DNA from: Lotus japonicus
Lineage: Eukaryota; Streptophyta; Magnoliopsida; Fabales; Fabaceae
DNA: 64,000 nt
Direction of reading: 5' to 3'
NCBI RefSeq assembly: GCF_012489685.1
Contig: NC_080042.1
Coordinates: 12,724,150-12,788,149 of the forward strand
In this document: positions 21,185 to 33,633 of the stretch, piece by piece
Numbering within the stretch: position 1 is the stretch's first letter
Layout: the number at the start of each line of letters is the position of its first letter
The notes under the pieces: generated by a model
The model's database searches: none
What the model was told of the DNA's origin: nothing
Seen by the model: only the letters and a program-made list of their open reading frames with translations
Position numbers and translations under genes: made by a program

Positions 21185-23610
21185 GGCTTAATTCCAGTTT
21201 GGGTCCCTGATGTTTCAGAAATGTGCGATTTGCATCCCCCGTGTTTAAAACGTACAGTCAAGCTCCCTAATGTTTCTAAAACGTGCGATCGAAACCCTTC
21301 CGTCCATGTGAAATAAAACGTGCGAATTTACTCCCTGATATTTCATCTTTGTGAAATTTGCCTCCCTAATGTTTAAAAACAGAATTTCGAAAAATAAATT
21401 TTTAATCTTTAACAGATTGTAACAAAAAAAAGATCATTAATCTGTTTCAGAAAAAAAAATATCATTAATCTTGAATGAAAACAAATCATTCATTATCAAA
21501 GTTACACAACCTGAAAGAGATTCAAATCAACAACAATTCAAGAAAAAAAAATTGAATCTTCAATTCATGTTCGTTAACAAAACAACACTTTTATCAAGAA
21601 TGGTAATAACAATTTTCTCCCTAGTTCATCCTCCACTTTCAAACACACACATTTCTCTCCATCTTTCATGAAAAAACAGATCCAGCACAAACAAAAAACA
21701 CATCAATAATGCAAGAAATCCGAAATGCATGAAGATGGGAGGAGTTAAACCCCATAAAATTTAGAAAGAGATAAACCCTTTTCATCTCATCAGATTTAGC
21801 CACCCATTCATCTTTTAGAATCATCGTTGCTCTCTGGCTGAAATTCGTGGTCATTGAAAAACCTCAGAGCCACATCCAGATCTGCAGCAAGCCATCAGTT
21901 ACTGCCCAAGAAACCTAGAAATCATCAAAGCAACGAAACCCAGAAAGGAGAGTGGAACTAGGGGATTTGCAGGAGGTAATAGCGTTCCTTGTGAGCATAC
22001 TAGGAGTGGCGTTCTACATGTTTAAGGATGATGTCCTCACTGAAGTTGTGAGAGTTGGGATTTAGGGATTTGAACAGAAAAAATTGATTTCGATTTTGTA
22101 GATGTGGGCTTTGTAATGGAGAATAGCAGGTTCATATCTAAAGGAGAAGAAAAAGATAGCGAGTTCAGAAGGAAGAGGTGGTGGTTTGGGGTTGTTGTAT
22201 ATGGTAGACCTTGGTGCTTATGGCTATGGTGAAGATCGAGAGTGAGATTACAGGTGAAAAAGATGAACTGATTTGAATTTTTTATAATTTATATTTAGTT
22301 ATATTCTCATATTATTTAGTTTTTTAATTAAATTGTTTTATTTTAAATTTTATTGAAATATGAGGGAGTAAATTCGCTCGTTTTAAACATTAGGGAGACA
22401 AATTTGATAACCCAGGAATATAAGGGTATTTTTGTGGGTCTTTTATTTTATTTTTAATTAATTTTCTGAGTTTTAATTAGTTTTTATGATAATTTTATAA
22501 AATTTTCGGATTTTTAATTATTTTAGGATTTTATGAGTTTTTATTTGGACTTTTTGAATTATAGATTTGATTAGAATTTAGTTGGTTTATTTTGAGATTT
22601 TTATCTTATTTATTTGATTTTTATTTAATGTTAAAATCAAGAATAATAGAGCTAATCCGGCGCTGCGGTTCCATGGAATCTTCCACGCATCTGCGGAGAT
22701 CAACGGTTGATATTTTCTTCTCTGCCACTTGCTACAATCATGCTGAAGGTCTACCGTAAGAATGGTGGTGCGCGGAGCACGGGAATACGTACATTAAGCT
22801 TGGGCCAGTTGGTTGCTGACACGTGGCACCACTTTTAGATGAATTTTAATTGGGCTTTTGGCAGAAAGAGGCACCACGTGAGGAAGGCTACGTCATTGAT
22901 TGATTATAGGGTTCCGGTGAGGAATTGATTAGGAACGCCTACACCTTAGAGATAATGGTAACTTCTAATTGTGTTGGCTAGTAACTAAGTACTTTAATTC
23001 TCCAATTGAATTCGTCTAAGAACTAAGAGATTAGTGTTAGCAGTTTAATTGGAAGTTCTGCGTAGTTAAGAGATTATCACGTAGAAACTTAGGCAAACAT
23101 CATAAATAAGTTAGATAATTCATGAGTTAGTTAGTCTATTAAGAACATAAGTGAGATTGATGAAATTCTACCCCAGGTACTTTCCCTTTTGATTGTTTTC
23201 AATACTACGTACTTGCTTTTCACTGTACTTTGCAATTAATTACGTTCTTTTTCAACAATTATTCACCCCGAAACCTTTTTACTTAGTCTTTTTAGTTATT
23301 TAATAGGTTAAATTGATTTAGACAACCGCAATCCTTGAGTTCGATATTTTATTACTACTTAACGAATAGGTACACTTGCCTAGGAGTTATCAAAATTGCA
23401 CAAAGATGAAAGATCAGGGAGTAAATTCGCTCGTTTTATTACACGTGGACGCAGCTCTGTTTGGTCAACAGACGGAACCAAACAGATACTAACGGAAGGG
23501 CTTCGATCTCACGTTTTAGAAACGTTAGGGAGCTTGACCGCACGTTTTAAACACGGGGGACGCATATCGTGCATTTCTGAAACATCAGGGACCCAAACTG
23601 GAATTAAGCC
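21185..23610. mobile_element. MULE with about 200-bp terminal inverted repeats, split by a solo LTR
   Basis: The left end GGCTTAATTCCAGTTTGGGT and the complement of the right end CCCAAACTGGAATTAAGCC match, and the repeats extend inward about 200 bases (phrases CTCCCTAATGTTTC, GAATTTACTCCCTGAT). Flanking bases A-T8 and TATTTTTTT are consistent with a 9-bp target in a T run. The interior contains the solo LTR at 22405-23392; without it the element is about 1.43 kb and shows no transposase. Confidence 0.85.
22405..23392. mobile_element. Solo LTR, 988 bp, inside the MULE
   Basis: It starts TGATAACCCAGG and ends CCTAGGAGTTATCA, with the usual short inverted TG...CA ends, and is flanked by the 5-bp target duplication AAATT (22400-22404, 23393-23397). 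No internal region, so the element was reduced by LTR-LTR recombination. Superfamily not determinable. Confidence 0.88.
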
Positions 23611-23941
23611 TATTTTTTTAAGATTAATATGTTGGTAATTCCTTATATCTATTATTTGTGCTATTGTCTTCATATTCACGAAGAATGTGAAACGAGTTCC
23701 TGTGGATCTCAATCAGGTTTAGAAGAGAAGTCTTTATGTCCACTTTGCTTAGCATTTATGACTCTTCTATTTCATCTGTTGTTTAATATATTTTTAATAA
23801 TCAAGGTATTAATTTACGTATCAAATACAATATACATATTCCCCGTGCAACGCGCGGGTAAAAAAGCACTAGTATTAATAATTAAATTCATTTTTAAAAA
23901 CAATATTGTGGTTTGGGTAGAATAAAGTTTGCATTTGAACA

Positions 23942-24299
23942 TGGGCCGGACGGGTCATCATAAGCCCTCTGACCCACCCGGTAAGGCCAGCAACAAGGTG
24001 ATTAGGACGTAGACCCCAGCTTGAGGATGTGGGCCCGGGTTGTTTTGTCTTATCATATTGTACACATGCATTTGTCTTATTCAACATAGGGATTTGGGCC
24101 CTGCACGTAAGGCCCAAATCCATGAACATTCTAGATAAAGGTCATTCCTACTATAAAAAGGAGGTCCTCGCCTTGTACTAGGCATCTTTTGAATCATTTA
24201 TGGGATTATTTCCTTATTTACGTATCACTTACCTCTTTTAGCTCTGCTAGGGTTTTTCAAGGGTACTTTATTTCCATTGTCATACCTTAGACAAGAACA
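23942..24299 (+). repeat. 5' LTR of the Tat element
   Basis: Contains a TATA box (CTATAAAAAGG at 24151-24161) and ends TTAGACAAGAACA. Differs from the 3' LTR at scattered single bases. Confidence 0.93.
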
Positions 24300-24366
24300 T
24301 TGGCGCCGTCTGTGGCTCTGACTCAGTTATTATTCTTCTGCTGACGTGAGAGGCATATTTTTTGTT

Positions 24367-27300
24367 ATGGAGACACGTTCTTGTGGTGGGCGAGCTCCCC
24401 GCCGTCGTGGTGGAGGTCATCTTACTGGAGTCAGGAGCCAGGCTCCTATAGGACAACCTGAGTTGGAAGGAGAAGCTTCTTCAGATGAAGCCTCGGTGGC
24501 GGTACGATCTCATGCTACCACGGTTCCAGATGTCCAGGCACGGCCAGATGCGGCTGTTGGATCGGGACTGGATCTTAAAGCTAAGCTTCCCACCCCGGAA
24601 GCGGATGCTTTGGGAGATCAGCAGGCTGACACACCTGTGCGAGCACCGGACAATGTGGTAGGAGCCTCATCTGCGGAGCTCAGGCAGGTGTTGGACACTA
24701 TCTAGGCGGTTCAACGTCAGAATGAACATTTACAGGCTCAGGTGGAGTACCTTAATCAAATGCGTGACTTAAGGCGTGGGCAACGTGTGGACGCTGAGGA
24801 TGTGGTGGATTTTCAGCCCTTTGCGCCCGTAGTCGCCGCAGTTGAGATTCCAGAGCATTTGCAAACTCTGACTTTGGACATGTATGGGGGGATACTGACC
24901 CAATTGATCATTTACGGTATTTTAATACTAAAATGGTCATTGGAGGGGCGACCGATGCTGTGAAGTGCAGATTGTTGCCTTCAACATTTAAGGGCGTGGC
25001 CATGACTTGGTTTATTAAACAACCTCCATATTCCATCTCCAACTTCACTGATTTGTCAACCAAGTTTCTAACACAATTCTCGGCCAATCAAGCACAAAAG
25101 GCGACCCCAGCTGATCTGTTCAATATTCGCCAGCATGTGGGCGAGCGTATTAAAACTTACATGTCTCGATTTAGTCGAGTATCAGTGCAGTTAGAGGACG
25201 CCAGTCCAGATGTATGTGCGGCGGCCTTCAAAAATGGGCTCAGATGCGGCTCATTGAACAAAGATTTAACTAGGCGGCCTGCCAAGGATATGATGGACTT
25301 GCGTGCACGGGTACAAGAGTTTATCTTGGTTGAACAGGATGACCAAACTAAAAAAGATAGGGACGACTGGCGAGCCCAACCAGATGTTCCATCAGAGAAA
25401 GGCCGCGCTCCTAAAGATCAACGACCCGCTCAGACACCGCGCCAGCCAAGGCCAGCGCTCTATCCGGCAGGGAGACAGGGGCCACAAAGTAACACTTGGC
25501 ATCGGAACAGTCAACCTGCTTCGGTGAATCCGGCGGCCCAAGGAGGACATTCTCCCGCCCAAGGTCATCAAACCAAATTAAACGCTCCTCTCAGCACAAT
25601 ACTGCGAGCAGTAGGGCAAACTAATGTGGTTCAGTACCCAAGGCCACCCAGGCGACCCCCTGCGAACGTAGACACAACAAAGTGGTGTGAATTCCATAAA
25701 GCCATGGGACACAATACAGATAATTGCTGGACTTTGCGCAAGGAAATTGAACGACTGATCAAGGCGGGGCATTTGTCCAATTTTGTCTCAGGAGACAATA
25801 CACAGCTTGATGCAGTCAAGAACAAGGGCGGCGATTCGGCAAAAGGAAAGGAGGTCGTTGAGGAGTTAGGGGTACCCACCGGGTCTTGCTTGTCAATCGC
25901 AGGGGGATTTGGCGGCGGGCGCATATCTAGCAAGGGAAGGAAAAGATTTGTGGAGGCAGTAAACTCGGTTCACCACGCCTATGAGGGGGAATGTTGGCTG
26001 AACCATACTCCAATTACTTTTTCACCAAAGGATTTTGATCATGTGATCCCGCATGGTAACGATCCCATAGTGGTGACTCTGCGCGTGAATAACTATGTTA
26101 CCAAGAAAGTTTTTCTCGACCAAGGCAGTTCTGCTGACATCATATATGGTGATGCATTTGAAATATTGGGCTTAAAGGAGTCGGACCTAAAGCCATATAC
26201 GGGATGTCTAGTTGGATTCACAGGCGATCGGGCCAAGGTCCGAGGCTACGTGGAGTTGGACACTGCTTTTGGTGAGGGTGAATACGTGAAGAAATTTCAA
26301 GTAAAGTATTTGGTTCTTCCGTGTAAGGCGACGTATAATGTGCTTCTAGGGCGTGATACTTTGAACAAAATATGTGCAATAATTTCAACCGCCCATTTGA
26401 CAGTAAAATATCCAGCTTGCAATGGAAAGGTGGGAATCTTAAGGGTGGATCAAGAAACCGCCCGAGCATGTTATGCACAAAGTCTGGAACTTTATGGCAA
26501 GAGGGCAGCCAAGGAAGCACATCGCGTCACGGAGATTTTTCCACATGAGAATTTCAATTTGGATCCTCGGGATGATTCGGAAGAGTTGAGACCTCAACCG
26601 GCGGAAGAAACCAAATCTGTTCACTTATCTGGTCGTGCTTTGAAAATTGGAAGCACCTTGTCAAAGGAACAAGAGGACCGATTGGTCGAGTTACTCAAAA
26701 ATAATTTGGATTTATTCGCATGGACAATTAAGGATGTTCCAGGCATTGATCCTAACGTTATATCCCATCATTTGTCAATTCAGCCAGGAGCAAAACCTGT
26801 TGTACAAGCTCGTAGGCGGATGGGCGAGGAAAAGGACAAGGCAGTACAAATAGAAACTCAAAAGTTGCTTGACGGAAAGTTCATTAGAGAAGTTCAATAT
26901 CCAACATGGTTGGCAAATGTTGTTATGGTGCGCAAGGCTAATGGTAAATGGAGAATGTATACAGATTACACAAGTCTAAACAAAGTTTGTCCAAAGGATT
27001 CTTATCCGCTCCCAAATGTGGACAAGTTGGTAGATGGGGCGTCCGGTAATGAACTGCTCAGTTTAATGGATGCATATTCCGGATACAACCAAATAATGAT
27101 GCATCGCCCTGATGAGGAGAAAACGGCGTTCATGACAAGTCAGGCGAACTATTGCTACAGGACGATGCCCTTTGGTTTGAAGAATGCGGGGGCGACCTAT
27201 CAGCGGTTGATGGACAAGGTTTTTGTAAATCAAGTCGGAAGAAACATGGAGGTATATGTGGATGACATGATTGTTAAGACTATCAAAGGGGGCGCCCATC

Positions 27301-29770
27301 ATGAAGACTTGACGGAGGCATTTGCACAGATCCGGAAGTACAATATGAGGTTGAATCCAGAAAATGCTCCTTTGGAATTTTAGGTGGCAAGTTTCTAGGA
27401 TTCATGGTCACATCAAGGGGGATCGAGGTTAATCCCGACAAATGCAAAGCTATAGTAAACATGAAAAGCCCATCCAATATTCGTGAAGTTCAGAGATTAA
27501 CAGGACGGTTGGCGGCCTTATCTCGCTTTTTGCCAAAAGCAGGTGACAGGGCAGCGCCATTCTTTCCGTGTTTGAAAAAGAATACAACTTTTCAGTGGAC
27601 AGGGGCGTGCGAGGAGGCCTTCCAGCAGCTTAAGGAGTTATTAGCTTCACCCCCTATGCTAGCTAAGCCAACGCCCGAGATTCCTTTAATTCTCTACTTG
27701 GCGGTCACCGAGGCGGCGGTTAGCACAATCTTGCTTCAAGAAGAAAACAAGCAGTTTAAAATCATATACTTTGTTAGTCACACGCTGCAAGGGGCGGAAG
27801 AGCGTTACCAAAAAATAGAAAAGGCGGCTCTAGCAATACTAAAGACGGCCAGGCGACTTCGGCCATACTTTCAGAGTTTCCAGATAAAAGTCAAGACAGA
27901 TATTCCCTTGAGGCAAGTTTTGCAAAAGCCTGATTTGTCAGGACGACTAGTGAGTTGGTCGGTCGAGGTGTCGGAATATGACATTAGATATGAACCGAGA
28001 GGACAAGTCACGATCCAGAGTCTGATCGACTTTGTGGCAGAGTTAACGCCCACAGAGGGTGACAAAGAAAATGCATAGTGGGTACTTTCGGTGGATGGCT
28101 CGTCCAATGAATCAGGAAGTGGTGCAGCCGTGTCGATTGAAAGTCCGGACAAAATGTTGATTGAGCAATCACTTAAGTTTGGATTCAGGGCGAGCAATAA
28201 TCAGTCTGAGTATGAAGTTTTAATAGCAGGTTTGAGACTCGCCATTGAATTGGGAGTGCAAAAACTGTATATAAAGGGTGACTCTCAGTTGGTAGTGAAG
28301 CAAGTATGCGGTGAATATCAAGTGAAGGATCCGCAATTGTCCAAATACCTAGAAATTGTTCAAAGGCTTATACAGGCGATTGGACATGTAAGGATCGAGC
28401 ACATACCAAGAAGTCAAAACGAGCGTGCGGATGCATTGGCTAAATTAGCCAGCACTGGGCGCCTCGGAAACTATCAAACTATAATACAAGAAGTGTTGCC
28501 TCACCCAAGTACAGACATGGTAGAGTTCAAAGTGGCGAAGGCTATAGGAAATGGAGAACCATCTTGGATGGATCCAATCATTGAATTTTCAAGTCAGCAA
28601 CCGCAAGATGAAAGCAAAAACACAAAGGAAAGAAGGCGGGAGGCTAGTTTTTATACTTTGGTAGGTGGACAGCTGTATAGGCGGGGAATTATGTCTCCAA
28701 TGCTTAAATGTGTGGATACCGCCAAATCTCAAGAAATAATGGCTGAGGTTCATGAAGGAGTATGCTCAAGCCACATTGGGGGGCGGTCTTTGGCTGTTAA
28801 AGTCCTTAGGGCGGGATTCTATTGGCCAACCGTCAAGAAAGATTGCATGGAGTATGTGAAAAAGTGTTCGAAGTGTCAAGTTTTTGCCGATATACACAGG
28901 GCACCACCAGAGCAACTCACAACAATGACCGCCCCATGGCCCTTCGCCATGTGGGGAACAAACATTTTGGGACCCTTTCCAAAAGCAAAGGATCAACTAA
29001 AGTTTATTGTGGTGGCAGTGGATTATTTCACCAAGTGGATAGAAGCTGAGGAACTCGCCACAATCACTGCAGCCAAGGTACGGAATTTATTGTGGAGGCG
29101 TGTTGTGTGCCGTTTTGGAGTTCCAATGGCATTGGTTATGGATAATGGCACTCAATTTACCAGCACATTAACAAGGGACTTCTGTGCTGATCTTGGGATT
29201 GACATGCGATTCACTTCAGTTGAACACCCTCAAACGAATGGTCAGGCTGAGGCGGCAAACAAGGTCATATTAAATGGGTTGAAGAAGAAGCTTGATGAGG
29301 CGAAAGGCTGGTGGGCGGAGGAGTTGCCCGGTGTTTTATGGGCGTACAATACCACGGTACAAACCAGCACTGGAGAAACGCCGTATAGGCTAACCTATGG
29401 TTCTGACGCCAAGTTACCTGTTGAGGTAGAAATCTAAAGCTGGAGGGTTACAAACAGGAATGAGGAAGAAAAAAATGATAACTTAATTGCAAACTTGATT
29501 ATGCTCCCAGAATTGCAAAGAGAGGCGCACTTGCGTAATGAAGCTAGAAAGATTAGGGTCGCCCGCAAGTACGCAACTAAGGTCGTCCCTCGAAAAATGA
29601 AGGCGGGAGACCTGGTCTTGCGCGAAAGGACGCTGACTTCAGGAAAGAACAAATTGACACCCAATTGGGAAGGCCCTTTTAGGGTTAAAGATGAAGTAGG
29701 CGTGGGGGCGTACAAGTTAGAGCAATTGGATGGCGTGGCAGTGCGCCGCACATGGAACGCCTCTAGTTAG
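24367..29770 (+). pseudogene. gag-pol polyprotein of the Tat element, broken
   Basis: Starts METRSCGGRAPRRRGG. Gag includes TWFIKQPPYSISNF and a Cys/His segment WCEFHKAMGHNTDNC. Aspartic protease: VFLDQGSSADIIYG. Reverse transcriptase: WRMYTDYTSLNKVCPKDSYP and the catalytic YVDDM (around 27255). First RNase H follows; a second one begins VDGSSNESGSGAA and contains KGDSQLVVKQV and NERADALAKLA. Integrase: zinc-binding H...H...CSKCQ, then core MDNGTQF...EHPQTNGQAEAAN. The C-terminal segment AGDLVLRERT...NWEGPF has no chromodomain. Breaks: TAG at 24703, loss of one base in a G run at 24886-24891, loss of one base near 27366, TAG at 28076 and TAA at 29435. The broken frames read through as one polyprotein family, so the element died after, or shortly before, insertion. 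Confidence 0.93.
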
Positions 29771-30341
29771 AGGCAATACTATAGTTAAGAAAAAGAAGGT
29801 CGCACTCTTTTTTCCTTGAAAAAGGTTTTTAATGAGGCGACCAATGAAAAGAAGGGAGGAAACTCTCATGTACGGGTCTATGAACCCTAGTTCTTGTTAA
29901 TAGAAATGAAAAATGTTTTAAAGTTTGATATTTGTCACAATTGACGAGATCTAACTCATAAACTTTGCTAAACAAATTTCTTATGGCGATGACCCAAAAT
30001 GACAAAAAACTTTCGCAATCAGAAAGTGTCATTACTGAGCAAACATAGCCTTGGCAATTCTAGTGGCCACTAGAAACCAAGCCTCGTCCGTAAAACGACT
30101 AAGGCCAGTAAAATGTGCCTAAGCCTTGGTTATCATACCAAGCCAAACACCTCGCCAAAAGGCGAGTAAAGTCTCAGCAAACACGCTATAACAAAATTAA
30201 AATGATTGAGCAAAATATGATTGAACATAAAGAGGGAACGAACGCCTAAATGTCATACGCCATTACAAAATAAAGGGCGGAGCCCGAAGTCCAAACAGAA
30301 GCAACAAAAGTTTTACAAACATGGAAAATATTCTTAAAATC
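29771..30341. other. Spacer between pol and the antisense gene
   Basis: No coding capacity seen. It contains repeated GGCGA/CTAGTGGCCACTAG-like words and holds the converging 3' ends of pol and the antisense gene. Confidence 0.5.
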
Positions 30342-32501
30342 CTATGCTTGGTTATTTGCGCTGGCAGTAGGATCAGTCTTTTCCATGCCCTCGCCCTTAG
30401 TTGTTTCACTGGCAGCAACCTTCTCCGCATCCTCGCCCTCATCTTCATCGTCGGACTCTTGCATAAAAGGAAGGCTGCTCACTTCAGGATCAGGATCGCC
30501 TACAATTTTGCCATCCACGATCTTCTTCATGAAACCAAACGTAGACAAATCAAGTTTCGGATAAAGAATCCGAAGTTGCTCTTTGGCGCTGAGATGACCT
30601 AAAACATATTGGCGAGAACTCTTCACTAAAAGTGTCTCGTTAGTTTTTTGCAACTCAGCCTTCAACTTGTTAATTTCCTCTTCAGCAGTGTGAAGTTTGG
30701 TTTCAAGAGTCCCTTTGGCAGCCCTCTCCTTAGCAAGATCCCCAGTCGCCCCCTGAAGCTGACGGCGGACGCCGGCCAAAGCATCTTCAGTTTGCTTCTT
30801 GGCAGTATCTGCGCGCTTGGCGGCGGTTTACGACTCAGTTTTCAATTGAGCATAGGCCACCCTAGCATCTTCAAACTTTTGCTGGGCGCGGGCCTTATCA
30901 GATTCAACATTCTTCAGATGAGGAAGAAGACCGGCGGCACAGCTGGCAGCGGCGAGCGCTTGGTTCACGGCAAGGGTCACAACAGCTCGAACGCCCTTAG
31001 AGGCCACATCTTGCGGAATTTGGGTGTTGAAATTCCTTTCTATAAAGTTCAGGCCATTGAATTTGGGGTCAAAGACGCTATGAAGAGCGCCGGTATCGCT
31101 CCCAGGTACCGTGTCCCGAGATGATTGAGGGGCAGGGCTGGCGGCAGCTATCAGATTGGCAAGAGCGCCAGGAGTGTGAGTCGGGGGCGGGGGAATATTG
31201 CTAGAAGACCTCCTGTCTTTTGAAGCCTTGGATAAGGCAACATTCAATGTTGTTTGCTTGGGGTTACTCTTGGAAGAACCGCCGGGTTTTTGCCGTTTAG
31301 GGTCACGTTCATCAACCAAGGGTGACTTATTCTTCCTATCATTCTTCGAATCCTTCTTCTCGCTCTTCCTTTGCCCCTTAGCAGCGTCGACCTGACTGGC
31401 GATTAAGGCTCGCATGCTATCAGCACTAACGCCACCTTTGGTCTTGCCCATTTCAGCTGCAAACAAAAAAAAAAGGGTTAGTAAGGGGCGATCGAAGAAA
31501 GCTCATTACAAGACATGCATAATGAATCCAGACTTACAAAAATATTGCGGAAGTTTCTCGTCTTTGGCGGCCTGAAGAAGGTCGGTACAGGAAATTTGAG
31601 GGAGGGTAAGGATGTAAAAGGCGACCTGTTTCTCCTCCTCGGTCAGTGCCTCAAGCACGACAGTGATGTCCCGCCGAGGGTTGACGGTCCAGTGTAGAGG
31701 AAACATGGGGCGGTCTTTTTGGTCAAGAATGAGGTTTGGAATGTCGGGCGAGTAAATGATCTTAAAAAACTTTTTTTGCCAGTGTTTGAAGTTACTCTTC
31801 AAGGGTTTGAAAATGGCCATGTTAGGGCGGGCCGATAAAGGAACAAAAGACACACAAGAAGGTTTGGCGATGCTAGTCTTATAGAAAAAGAAAAATAACG
31901 GGTAAGTGGGGACAACGTTTAGTTGCTCACACAACAACTCAAAACAACGGATGAAGCCCCAGGCGTTCGGTAGAAGCTGGCAGGGGGCGACATTTAAAAA
32001 AGTAAGCACATCACAAACAAAACTGGAAAAAGGAAGCTTCATGAAAAGCTCGGTAAAAATATACCCATGAAGATAGAACCAGGCGGGCTCTCCGTTGGCT
32101 CCATTAGGTTTAAGGGTGACGACTTCACTGTCATCACAAGGGGCGACGTTCAGGGCCAGGTCGTCATTATGGCCGGTTTCGGGATTCACCCTGGTGAAGC
32201 CTCGGGCGTTAAGGCGGTTATTGTTTAGTGCTTGAACACTGTTCCAAACGGAACGTAAGAGGCACTTGTCATCAATACACTTATCACTAGTACGCCAACT
32301 TTCAGAAGTTGCGGGATTATCGGTGGAAAGGTGAGAGGTTATAGAAGCCGCTCTTTCTTGGGCGGGTTCCGAGGAAGAGGGCGAGGTGTGGGACTCAGAA
32401 TCAGAGTCAAACGTAATAACCTCTTGGTTATTAGAAATTTTGTCATCATCAGAAACAGGATCAAGAGAAAGAGAAGAACAATAGGGGTTTTTGGCAGACA
32501 T
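30342..32501 (-). pseudogene. Antisense gene of the Tat element, 'putative gypsy type transposon' family, two exons
   Basis: Exon 1 (32501-31538) and exon 2 (31456-30342) are joined by an 81-base GT-AG intron with a T-rich acceptor, keeping frame. The product would be about 692 residues. It has an acidic Ser-rich N-terminus (MSAKNPYCSSLSLDPVSDDD). Next is a domain with FVCDVLTFLNVAPCQLLPNA and WGFIRCFELLCEQLNV, resembling the 'Putative gypsy type transposon' family (Pfam PF04195). Then comes a basic linker (KSEKKDSKNDRKNK), a long Ala/Lys/Glu-rich coiled coil, and an acidic tail. One in-frame TAA at 30828-30830 cuts the coiled coil; reading continues in frame afterwards. Its own TATA box lies upstream. 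Tat elements are known to carry extra antisense ORFs here; the function is unknown. In the DNA it is oriented head-on to pol. Confidence 0.82.
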
Positions 32502-32737
32502 TTTGGAGAAGCTTCAGTAAAGGGAGATGAATAAAAAAAAAACAAAGAGGAAAAAGTAAAGAGAAAAGAGAGGAACTGACCGAAGATAGGAGAAGTAATG
32601 GGAATGCAGCGAGCAATGGTGGTCGGAATACTGAAAGGTCACCGGAGTAGCAAGCAGCCGTCAAGTGCAGAAAACTTTAACAAAGGCAAGGGTTGAAAGT
32701 AAGGAGAAGTAAAAGAATGAAAAAATGAAGATTTGAG

Positions 32738-32749
32738 GTTTTATATAGG
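32738..32749 (-). promoter_or_regulatory. TATA box of the antisense gene
   Basis: The minus strand reads CCTATATAAAACC about 240 bases upstream of the antisense start codon. It implies transcription from inside the element, independent of the LTR. Confidence 0.65.
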
Positions 32750-33102
32750 GAAGCCAAGTAAGGAGAGAGAAGGAAAGTGGAAAAGACGTGACCATTTTAA
32801 AACGTTTTCACAAATCGAGGCAATCCCTCGAATTCCGCGTGAAAAGACTGCGGCAGTTGAAAGCTAATGATGGCAATTTTTCGGTAACGGTGCAACGATA
32901 GAAGAAACGACACAAGTCAAGCAGTTTGGGCGACCAGGCGTGAATTTCATAAGACAAGCAGACTCCAAAAGAGGTGGTCTCTTGTCTTGTGGGCTAGGTC
33001 ATATTGGGCGAGCTTACTGCGGAAAAGGCGACAAGAACATTTCTATCTTGACTAAGACATTTCAGTTCCAGAAGAGATGGAGCTTCATGTCTTGTGGGCT
33101 TA

Positions 33103-33460
33103 TGGGCCGAGCGGGTCATCATAAGCCCTCTGACCCGCCCGGTAAGGCCAGCAACAAGGTGATTAGGACGTAGACCCCAGCTTGAGGATGTGGGCCCGGA
33201 TTGTTTTGTCTTATCATATTGTACACATGCATTTGTCTTATTCAACATAGGGATTTGGGCCCTGCACGTAAGGCCCAAATCCATGAACATTCTAGATAAA
33301 GGTCATTCCTACTATAAAAAGGAGGTCCTCACCTTGTACTAGGCTTCTTTTGAATCATTTATGGGATTATTTCCTTATTTACGTATCACTTACCTCTTTT
33401 AGCTCTGCTAGGGTTTTTCAAGGGTACTTTATTTCCATTGTCATACCTTAGACAGGAACA
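33103..33460 (+). repeat. 3' LTR of the Tat element
   Basis: Same length and ends as the 5' LTR. Scattered differences (for example CCCGGATTG versus CCCGGGTTG, GACAGGAACA versus GACAAGAACA) allow dating of the insertion. Confidence 0.93.
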
Positions 33461-33633
33461 GAACACTAGATTTTTTTACAGGGTTTTTCTATGCGGTTTT
33501 AATGAGGTTCTTCACAAGTTTTTTAGAGACTAAAATAGTACAAGGATTTGGTATGGCTTATAATTGTTTTGGTCGGGCTTGGGGTGTATGTTGTTTCTTG
33601 TCATGCTTTTTGTCACCCAACATGAGAGGATTG

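Larger units (their letters stand above)
16582..23872 (+). mobile_element. Helitron A (non-autonomous, plus strand), heavily interrupted
   Basis: The 3' end is CCCCGTGCAACGCGCGGG, a GC hairpin, followed after about 11 bases by CTAG-T, the CTRRT terminus of Helitrons. The last 130 bases align with the 3' end of Helitron B. The 5' end (TTAGAAAAGAAGAAC... then three units of a 'TGTCACTC.CAGATT.ATTCTC' repeat at 16621-16735) matches the 5' end of Helitron B, but the terminal TC is lost in a TA run, so the start is approximate. Its own sequence is only 16582-16865, 20896-21184 and 23611-23872; the rest is later insertions. No Rep/helicase ORF. Confidence 0.72.
23942..33460 (+). mobile_element. Full-length Ty3/gypsy Tat-type LTR retrotransposon
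   Basis: LTRs of 358 bases each (23942-24299 and 33103-33460) start TGGGCC and end GAACA. They are flanked by the 5-bp target duplication GAACA (23937-23941, 33461-33465). By eye the LTRs differ at about seven positions, so insertion was fairly recent. Behind the 5' LTR, TTGGCGCCGTCTGTGG begins the primer-binding region. Order: gag, protease, reverse transcriptase, RNase H, second RNase H, integrase, then a minus-strand spliced gene before the 3' LTR. The second RNase H and antisense extra gene mark the Tat lineage. I saw no typical polypurine tract directly at the 3' LTR, only a purine stretch near 33070. Coding regions are broken, so it is not autonomous. Confidence 0.95.

Noticed and set aside
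16866..23872. Single 7-kb TIR transposon
   Set aside because: The inverted ends carry hairpin plus CTAG-T and each pairs with its own 5' signature, which fits two Helitrons better.
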